From the NCBI RefSeq assembly GCF_019448235.1, contig NZ_CP080409.1, positions 62,001-126,000 on the forward strand: a DNA stretch of 64,000 nucleotides, given 5' to 3'. The notes below the pieces were generated by a model that was not told the DNA's origin, made no database searches, and was given only the letters and a program-made list of their open reading frames with translations. A program made the translations under genes and the position numbers. Shown here piece after piece: positions 58,378 to 64,000 of the stretch. Each line of letters begins with the position of its first letter. The first letter of the stretch is position 1. The DNA is from Nocardioides panacisoli. Lineage in GTDB: Bacteria; Actinomycetota; Actinomycetes; Propionibacteriales; Nocardioidaceae.

Positions 58378-60504
58378 TCACCAATATTGGGGATGCGTGA
58401 GGACCGGTCGTCCCCAACGGGGACGTGGCCGGCGTGCGGTGGTCACCTCCTCTCGTACCGGTCGGAGTCGCGCCGCGAGGGCCAGCGCGACGCCCACCAG
58501 CAGGCCGAGACCCAGGCCCGACACCGTCGTGACGGCCCGGTCGGGGGACTCCGCGGAGGCGGGCACGACCCGCACCAACCGGCCCACGGACTGCTTGTCG
58601 GCGAGCAGGCGGTTGATCGCGACGTTGAGCTGCTCCGAGACCCGGATCGCGGCCGGGTCACCGGTCGGCAGCTCCTTGAGGACCCCCCGCAGCTCGGAGA
58701 CCAGCGACTGGCGTCGTCGCTCCAGGTAGGCCTGCCGCGAGGCGAGGTAGGAGTCGGCGACCTCCTCGGCGCCCTGCTGGGCGACCGCGGGGTCCGCGGC
58801 CCGGAACCGCACCACCAGCAGGTCGGTGTTGGGCACGGCCGTGACCTGCAGTGCCTCGCGGAGGTCGTCGGTGTCGGGGCCCCCGTTCGCCGCCTGCTGG
58901 ACCGCGACCGGTTGCAGGGTCCGCTCGGAGAGCACGAGCGCGGCCTCGGTGTCGATGGTGATGTCCCGCGCGCCGGCGATCGGGCCCGCCTCCTCGGCGG
59001 TGCCGAGACCGGCGGCCAGGTAGACGGGCACGGGGGTGAGCGCGATGCGCGCCTCGCTCACGTGGTCGACGTCGTCGCCGCCGGGCGTGAGGAACCAGCC
59101 CAGCGTGGCGCCGACGACGGCCAGTGTCACCGCGACGGGCACGACCTGCCGTCCGCGGGCGAGCAGCTGTGCCGTCGTCCGTGGCGTCGTGGCCGCCTCG
59201 CGCTGCTCGCGCCAGACCAGCCCGATCGCCACCATCACCAGCATCAGCGGCAGGCCGAGGGTGTCGTAGACGAAGAGTTGGATCGCGAAGAAGACCAGCA
59301 CGAAGGTCGCCACGGTCTCGTTCAGGGTGCGACATCGCCAGGACCGCCACAGCCACGACATGAGGAAGGTCAGGAAGAAGGCCAGGCCCAGCCACCCCTG
59401 GGAGAACAGCACCAGCCACAGGTGGCCCTGCGTGCCGAGCGGGGGTACGCCGCAGGCCGGGCAGTCGGGGGTCGCGCCACCGGCGATGGAGGCGAAGCTG
59501 CCCTCGACGTCGCGCGTCGTGCCGAAGCCGGCGACGGGGGAACCCTCCGACACCGCGGACACGGTCGCCTCGAGCAGCTGTCCCCGCCGATCGTTGCTGT
59601 GCTGGTTGTCCAGTCGCTCGGAGACGACGTTGCTCAGCGGGCTCAGCGCCACCATCACCACCGCGACGGCGGCGCCGGCGACCAGCAGGACGGCACGGTC
59701 GGCGCGCATGCGGCGTACGGCCAGCACGACCGCGCCGAGGGCGCCCAGGCCGAGGCAGACCCACAGGCCGCGGTTGAGCGAGTGGACGACCGGCACGAGT
59801 GCCACCGCGATCACCCCGGCCACGGCGAGCCGGGTCCGGGCGCCCGACCTGATCGCACGGACCACGAGGAAGACGACCGACAGCGCCAGCACGCTGCCCC
59901 AGGTGTTGGTGAAGGCGAAGGGCGCCTTCGGGCGCGGTGAGGGGTGTCCCAGGACGTACTGCACGTCGGCGACCTCGACGTGGACCAGGGAGCTCACGAA
60001 GGAGTTGGCACGCAGGCCGCCGGGGAGGACGGACTCGAGGGCGGAGCGGAATTCCAGCTGGGGGACCGCGAGGCCGAGGAGGCCCCCGGCGGCCGCGACC
60101 ACGAACAGCACGCCGATCAGGCCGTGGACGGTGCGGTCAGGGAGGCGCGCCCGCGAGCTGTTGCCCACCCACAGCAGCACGATCGTGCAGGCGAGGTACC
60201 AGGCGAGGCGGTAGCCGTAGACGATGGGTCGCCCGGGGCCGCCGCCGCCGTCGACGGCACCCGGTGCGTCGGACCACAGCAGGGCGCAGCCCAGCACCAC
60301 CCAGACCAGGAAGAGCAGCCACCAGGCGGCCGCAGGCGGCACGTGGACCCGCGTGTCACGGCGCATCAGGTACCACGCCATGCCGGCGGCGAGGGCCAGC
60401 GGGAGGAACGCCTGGATCCCCAGCACCCACCAGACCGGAAGCCCCACGGTGAGCAGTGCCAGGGGCGCAGCCGACTGCCAGAACGGGGACCTGGTCATCG
60501 GCAT
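58378..60504 (-). CDS. Wzy-type polymerase fused to a Wzz-like chain-length domain
   Basis: This is a 708-residue membrane protein. Residues ~1-440 hold about eleven hydrophobic segments and a Wzy/O-antigen-ligase pattern with VPVVHSLNRGLWVCLGLGAL and a long loop, SEGSPVAGFGTTRDVEGSFA to GTQGHLWLVLF. From ~460 to the end is a Wzz-like module: a membrane segment (VVPVAVTLAVVGATLGWFL), an extracytoplasmic part with coiled QAYLERRRQSLVSELRGVLK and a last helix (SGLGLGLLVGVALALAARL). Polymerisation and chain-length control would thus be on one chain. ATG 60504 is preferred; an upstream in-frame start would read through the 60540 palindrome. Confidence 0.85.
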   Translation of the reverse strand: MPMTRSPFWQSAAPLALLTVGLPVWWVLGIQAFLPLALAAGMAWYLMRRDTRVHVPPAAAWWLLFLVWVVLGCALLWSDAPGAVDGGGGPGRPIVYGYRLAWYLACTIVLLWVGNSSRARLPDRTVHGLIGVLFVVAAAGGLLGLAVPQLEFRSALESVLPGGLRANSFVSSLVHVEVADVQYVLGHPSPRPKAPFAFTNTWGSVLALSVVFLVVRAIRSGARTRLAVAGVIAVALVPVVHSLNRGLWVCLGLGALGAVVLAVRRMRADRAVLLVAGAAVAVVMVALSPLSNVVSERLDNQHSNDRRGQLLEATVSAVSEGSPVAGFGTTRDVEGSFASIAGGATPDCPACGVPPLGTQGHLWLVLFSQGWLGLAFFLTFLMSWLWRSWRCRTLNETVATFVLVFFAIQLFVYDTLGLPLMLVMVAIGLVWREQREAATTPRTTAQLLARGRQVVPVAVTLAVVGATLGWFLTPGGDDVDHVSEARIALTPVPVYLAAGLGTAEEAGPIAGARDITIDTEAALVLSERTLQPVAVQQAANGGPDTDDLREALQVTAVPNTDLLVVRFRAADPAVAQQGAEEVADSYLASRQAYLERRRQSLVSELRGVLKELPTGDPAAIRVSEQLNVAINRLLADKQSVGRLVRVVPASAESPDRAVTTVSGLGLGLLVGVALALAARLRPVREEVTTARRPRPRWGRPVLTHPQYW
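58379..58392. promoter_or_regulatory. CACCAATATTGGGG palindrome upstream of the hydrolase gene
   Basis: This is a near-perfect 14-base palindrome with the core CCAATATTGG. It overlaps the last codons of the wzy-wzz gene and lies 80 bases before the GH26-like gene start on the same strand. It shares the pattern CACC-R-ATAT-Y-GG with the perfect palindrome at 60540-60553. Confidence 0.45.
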
Positions 60505-60539
60505 GGAGCCAGCCAATCCTGCACCCGTCGGGAGGCCGT

Positions 60540-60557
60540 CACCGATATCGGTGATCT
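60540..60557. promoter_or_regulatory. CACCGATATCGGTG operator between wzy-wzz and the surface-protein gene
   Basis: CACCGATATCGGTG (60540-60553) is a perfect 14-base palindrome, 36 bases upstream of the wzy-wzz start and in the divergent control region of the surface-protein gene. With its right flank it repeats the 50715-50729 site almost exactly. It is a good candidate operator. Confidence 0.55.
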
Positions 60558-60594
60558 TGCCGGTCGGAGCCCGTTCGGCGCCCGCGAGCGGTCC

Positions 60595-60600
60595 TATCGT
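60595..60600 (+). promoter_or_regulatory. -10 box TATCGT of the surface-protein gene
   Basis: TATCGT lies 52 bases before the ATG at 60652, leaving a short leader with an AAGGAA ribosome site about ten bases before the start. The palindrome at 60540 would sit about 45-55 bases upstream of this box, a position suited to an activator. Confidence 0.4.
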
Positions 60601-60651
60601 GCGAGAGATCGGCCGCGGCGGCCGACCTCGTTCACGCAAGGAATCCCGACC

Positions 60652-63600
60652 ATGTCCAAGACCGTCGTCTCGCTGCTCTCCCTGCTCCTGGCCGTCGCTG
60701 TGCTGGCCGCCTCACCGCCGGCCTCCGCCGAGGACTCACCCGGTGGCCAACTCGTCAGCGATTCGGCCGTCAACGGCACCCCGCACGTCCTGGACGGCCG
60801 GGTGTACTCCGTGACCCAGGTCGGCGACACCATGTTCCTGGGCGGCACCTTCAGCACGGCCCGCAACAACAACAGCCAGTCGACCCTGTCACGAGCCAAC
60901 CTGCTCGCCTTCGACGCCGACTCGGGACAGATCAGCAACAGCTTCGTGCCCAACCCCAACGGCGTGGTGCACAAGGTCCTCTCCGCCGGTGACGGGGCGA
61001 CGGTCTACGTGGCCGGCAACTTCAGCTCCATCGGCGGCGTCGCGCGCAAGAACCTGGCGCGGGTCCGGATCTCCGACGGCTCCGTCGTCTCCAGCTTCGA
61101 CGCCGGCAACATCACCGGTCAGATCCGTGACACCGCGCTCGTGGACGGCCGGCTCTGGATCGGCGGCGCCTTCACCCACGTCGGCGGCACCGCGCAGCGG
61201 GCGCTGGCCACCGTCGACCCGGGGTCGGGCGACCACGTGCCGTACATGGGCCTGGTGCTGGACGGCAACCACAACGACGGCAACACCCAGGTCCTGAAGT
61301 TCGACCACTCGCCCGACCGTGACCGGCTCGTGGCCGTGGGCAACTTCGACACCCTCGACGGCGTCGTGAACCACCAGCTCCTCGCACTGGACACCAGCGG
61401 TCCGTCCGCCGCACCGGCCTCGTTCCGGACCAACTTCTACACCGCCACCTGCTCGCGCTCCTTCGACACCTACATGCGCGACGTCGACTTCTCGCCCGAC
61501 GGCCGCTTCTTCGTGGTCACCACCACGGGGGCGTACGGCGGCAGCAACGGACCGTGCGACACCAGCGCCCGCTTCGAGACCGATGCCGTCGGCACCGACG
61601 TGCAGCCGTCCTGGGTGGACTACACCGGCGGCGACACGACCTACGGCGTCGAGGTGACCGACACCGCCGTCTACGTGGGCGGTCACTTCCGCTGGCAGAA
61701 CAACCCCTTCCGTGGCGACAACCCGGGCCAGGGCGCCGTGGGTCGCGAGGGCATCGCCGCCCTCGACCCGGTCAACGGCCTCCCGTACTCCTGGAACCCG
61801 GGCCGCACCAAGGGCGTGGGGGTCTTCGACTTCCTGCGCACCGCGGCCGGCCTGTGGGTCGCCTCTGACACCGATCGGATCGGCAACTTCCAGTTGCGCA
61901 GTCGCATCGCGCTGCTCGGATCCGACGGCCCCGACGTCCCGGCCGTGTCCACGCCTGGGCTGCCCAACGACCTCTACGCGGTGGGGAGGACGGGAAGTGT
62001 CCCCGACCCGAGCATCCTCTACCGCGTGAACGCGGGTGGCCCCGAGATCGCCGCCCCCATCGGTCCGGTCTGGCAGGCGGACACGGCCGGGACTCCCTCC
62101 CCGCACCTCAACGGCGGACAGCAGATCGCGAGCTGGGGCCCGGTCCCGACCGTCGACGGCACGGTGCCCTCGAGCACGCCGTCGGAGGTCTTCTCGACCG
62201 AGCGGTGGGACCCCTCCTCGGCCCCGGAGCAGCAGTGGGACTTCTCGGTCCCGTCCGGGACGCCGCTGGAGGTGCGGTTGTACTTCGCCAACCGCTGTGA
62301 CTGCACCGACCAGGTGGGGGAGCGCCGCTTCCACGTCGACATCGACGGCACGCGGGTGCTCAACGACCTCGACCTGGTGGCCAGCGTGGGTGACGACGTC
62401 GGCACCATGCGGTCCTTCGCGGTGACCAGCGACGGCAACGTCGACATCGACCTCTTCCACCTCGTGGAGAACCCGCTCATCAACGCGATCGAGATCGTGC
62501 GCACCGACGTGCCCCCCGTGGAGCCGGAGGACGGGGCGATCGAGCGGCGGCCGATGACCGAGACCACCGTGGGTGAGGCGCAGGCCGTGCCCGGGGGCGG
62601 GATCGACTGGAACCAGGTCCGTGGTGCGTTCATGCTCAACGGGTGGCTCTACACGGCCACGAGCGACGGCATCTTCACGCGGCGTACCTTCGACGGCAAC
62701 GCGTACGGCGCCCCGCAGCCGGTCGACGGGGCCGACCAGATCGTGGCGCTGACCGACTGGCGCTCCGACATCGGGAGCCTCACCGGCCTGTACTACGACT
62801 CGGGCCGCATCTACTACACCCTCGCCGGATCGGACTTCCTCCACTACCGCTACTTCACCTCCGAGAGCGGCGTGGTGGGCGCGAAGCGCCTGGTGGCGGC
62901 GAGCAGCACCGGCGAGATCGACTACTCCGAGGTGCGCGGTCTCTTCGGCACCGCCTCGCAGCTGTTCTGGGCGACCTCGTCGGGGGACCTGCGCCGCATC
63001 GACTGGCAGCACCAGGGTGCCTCCGGTGCCCCGGTCGCCGGCACGGCCACGACCGTCTCCGGGCCCGGCGCCGACGGCGTCGAGTGGGGCGCGCGCGACT
63101 ACTTCCTGGCCCAGGACGAGGACGGCCAGAACTCGGCCCCGAACCAGGCGCCGGTGGCGTCGTTCTCGGTGTCGTGTCTGGGGTTGACGTGTTCGTTCGA
63201 TGGTTCGGGTTCCTCGGATGCGGACGGGAGTGTGGCGTCGTATGCGTGGGACTTCGGTGATGGGGAGTCGGGGTCGGGTGCGTCGGTGTCGCACACGTAT
63301 GCGGATGCGGGGCCGCGGACTGTGGAGCTGACGGTCACTGATGACGATGGTGCGGTGGGTTCGGCCACGGAGCAGGCGGATCCGGAGGAGGGTCCGGTGG
63401 CTGCGGTGTCGTTCGTGGGGAGCGATTCGAGCAACACGAATGCGGCGGACCACACGGTGTTCGTGCCGGGTGGGGTGCAGGCCGGTGACCGGTTGTTGTT
63501 GTCGATGGCGGTGAACACCGAGGGGGTGTCGGTGGCGGATCCGGCGGGGTGGACGCCGTTGGAGAGTGTCGCGGGCAGCAATGTGCAGGGTCGGTTGTGG

Positions 63601-64000
63601 ACGCGTGCGGCGACGGCGTCGGATGCGGGGTCGCTGGTGGTGGTGAGCCTGGATGGGTTTGCGAAGGCTGACCTGACGGTGACGGCGCATCGGGGTTCGG
63701 GTGGTGCTGCGTCGGTGAGTGATTCGGGTGCGGAGATCTTGACTGCGGACGGGACGGCGCATGCGGTGCCGGACGTGTCGACGGGTCCGGGTGACTGGGT
63801 GGTGAGTTCGTGGGCGGCGAAGGCGTCGCATGCGGTGGCGTGGTCGGCGCCGGGTTCCTATGAGGTGCGTGCGGGGACTGATGGTGCTGGTGGTGGTCGG
63901 ATCACGTCGATGACTGCTGACACGGGTCCGGTTGCTGGTGGTGCGCAGTCGGGTGGGGTCGCGACCTCGGATCCCTCGGTACGCCGTGTGGTCGCCCTGA
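60652..64000 (+). CDS. Large secreted surface protein with malectin-like and PKD domains (runs off window)
   Basis: This frame stays open for 1116 codons to the window's end. A signal peptide (VVSLLSLLLAVAVLAASPPA) leads to repeated beta-propeller-like blades (YVAGNFSSIGGVARKNLARV, LWIGGAFTHVGGTAQRAL, VYVGGHFRWQ). A malectin-like carbohydrate-binding region follows near residues 508-612 (LEVRLYFANRCDCTD...RRFHVDIDGTRVLND), then another beta-rich region. A PKD domain is at about 836-905 (SYAWDFGDGESGSG, VSHTYADAGPRTVELTVTDD). The last ~200 residues look like another beta-sandwich repeat. It is probably an extracellular matrix or glycan-binding protein. Codon use changes abruptly within it at about 63,150. 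Confidence 0.85.
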   Translation, partial: MSKTVVSLLSLLLAVAVLAASPPASAEDSPGGQLVSDSAVNGTPHVLDGRVYSVTQVGDTMFLGGTFSTARNNNSQSTLSRANLLAFDADSGQISNSFVPNPNGVVHKVLSAGDGATVYVAGNFSSIGGVARKNLARVRISDGSVVSSFDAGNITGQIRDTALVDGRLWIGGAFTHVGGTAQRALATVDPGSGDHVPYMGLVLDGNHNDGNTQVLKFDHSPDRDRLVAVGNFDTLDGVVNHQLLALDTSGPSAAPASFRTNFYTATCSRSFDTYMRDVDFSPDGRFFVVTTTGAYGGSNGPCDTSARFETDAVGTDVQPSWVDYTGGDTTYGVEVTDTAVYVGGHFRWQNNPFRGDNPGQGAVGREGIAALDPVNGLPYSWNPGRTKGVGVFDFLRTAAGLWVASDTDRIGNFQLRSRIALLGSDGPDVPAVSTPGLPNDLYAVGRTGSVPDPSILYRVNAGGPEIAAPIGPVWQADTAGTPSPHLNGGQQIASWGPVPTVDGTVPSSTPSEVFSTERWDPSSAPEQQWDFSVPSGTPLEVRLYFANRCDCTDQVGERRFHVDIDGTRVLNDLDLVASVGDDVGTMRSFAVTSDGNVDIDLFHLVENPLINAIEIVRTDVPPVEPEDGAIERRPMTETTVGEAQAVPGGGIDWNQVRGAFMLNGWLYTATSDGIFTRRTFDGNAYGAPQPVDGADQIVALTDWRSDIGSLTGLYYDSGRIYYTLAGSDFLHYRYFTSESGVVGAKRLVAASSTGEIDYSEVRGLFGTASQLFWATSSGDLRRIDWQHQGASGAPVAGTATTVSGPGADGVEWGARDYFLAQDEDGQNSAPNQAPVASFSVSCLGLTCSFDGSGSSDADGSVASYAWDFGDGESGSGASVSHTYADAGPRTVELTVTDDDGAVGSATEQADPEEGPVAAVSFVGSDSSNTNAADHTVFVPGGVQAGDRLLLSMAVNTEGVSVADPAGWTPLESVAGSNVQGRLWTRAATASDAGSLVVVSLDGFAKADLTVTAHRGSGGAASVSDSGAEILTADGTAHAVPDVSTGPGDWVVSSWAAKASHAVAWSAPGSYEVRAGTDGAGGGRITSMTADTGPVAGGAQSGGVATSDPSVRRVVAL
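63150..63950 (+). other. Segment of foreign-looking codon use inside the surface-protein gene
   Basis: Up to about 63,145 nearly every codon ends in C or G, with C favoured. From there GTG, TCG, TTG, GAT, GGT, GGG and TAT codons dominate, covering the PKD domain and the following beta domain. C-ending codons return at about 63,955. The reading frame is kept throughout. The block looks like a recombined or horizontally exchanged domain cassette. Confidence 0.7.

Noticed and set aside
60889..63831. 980-codon minus-strand open frame
   Set aside because: It opposes the surface-protein gene, is His/Arg/Val-rich with no domain character, and the plus strand has a signal peptide and recognisable domains.

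Overview
The window is high-GC actinobacterial DNA. It shows leaderless GTG/ATG starts behind TANNNT -10 boxes, DtxR/IdeR-type iron boxes, an mfd-lipoprotein-mazG order and DUF2510/AIM24-type proteins. Gene content and style fit Nocardioides or a close relative. That placement is an inference, because there is no rRNA or other phylogenetic marker here.

Bases ~41-21,282 look like an integrated genomic island. It has visibly lower GC than the rest, a tyrosine integrase (19788-21197) at its right end, and related TTYGTATCA-type direct repeats at both ends (41-62 and 21237-21282). Its cargo is almost entirely defence-type. On the left are a HEPN/Abi_2-like protein, a UvrD-family helicase with an inserted nuclease-like domain, and a three-gene minus-strand operon (zinc-ribbon protein, AlpA-like DNA-binding protein, 1528-residue sacsin/Hsp90-type ATPase with a C-terminal DUF3883-like nuclease-fold domain). 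On the right is a translationally coupled six-gene operon: HTH-fused HsdM, HsdS, HsdR, an HExxH metallopeptidase, a CDC48/Mpa-like AAA+ ATPase and an unrecognised protein. Between them lie 12-bp iteron-like repeats, gene remnants and one probable frameshifted pseudogene. No replication or conjugation genes are visible, so the island is probably non-autonomous.

Bases 21,310-42,225 are core chromosome: a thioredoxin-domain protein (YyaL/DUF255), a DUF1353 membrane protein, a hemolysin III homologue, an iron-siderophore ABC importer with two iron boxes, an AIM24-like protein, a cis-prenyltransferase, a two-component system followed by an ABC-2 exporter, an EamA transporter divergent from a LysR regulator, Mfd, a SurA-N-like lipoprotein and MazG.

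Bases 42,244-64,000 form a cell-envelope/exopolysaccharide locus. A glycosyltransferase and a CDP-alcohol phosphatidyltransferase diverge from a fused nucleotidyltransferase-aminotransferase. An Alg14-like/Alg13-like/polyprenyl-phosphate glycosylphosphotransferase operon follows, then a sensor kinase/LuxR regulator pair. A coupled operon then encodes a Wzz protein with a degenerate P-loop domain, a flippase, a sulfotransferase, a ParB-like/methyltransferase fusion and a phosphotransferase-like protein. The locus ends with a GH26-like hydrolase, a Wzy-Wzz fusion and a large secreted malectin/PKD protein that runs off the window. Related AT-cored palindromes occur upstream of the kinase, upstream of wzy-wzz and upstream of the hydrolase gene, and suggest a shared regulator.
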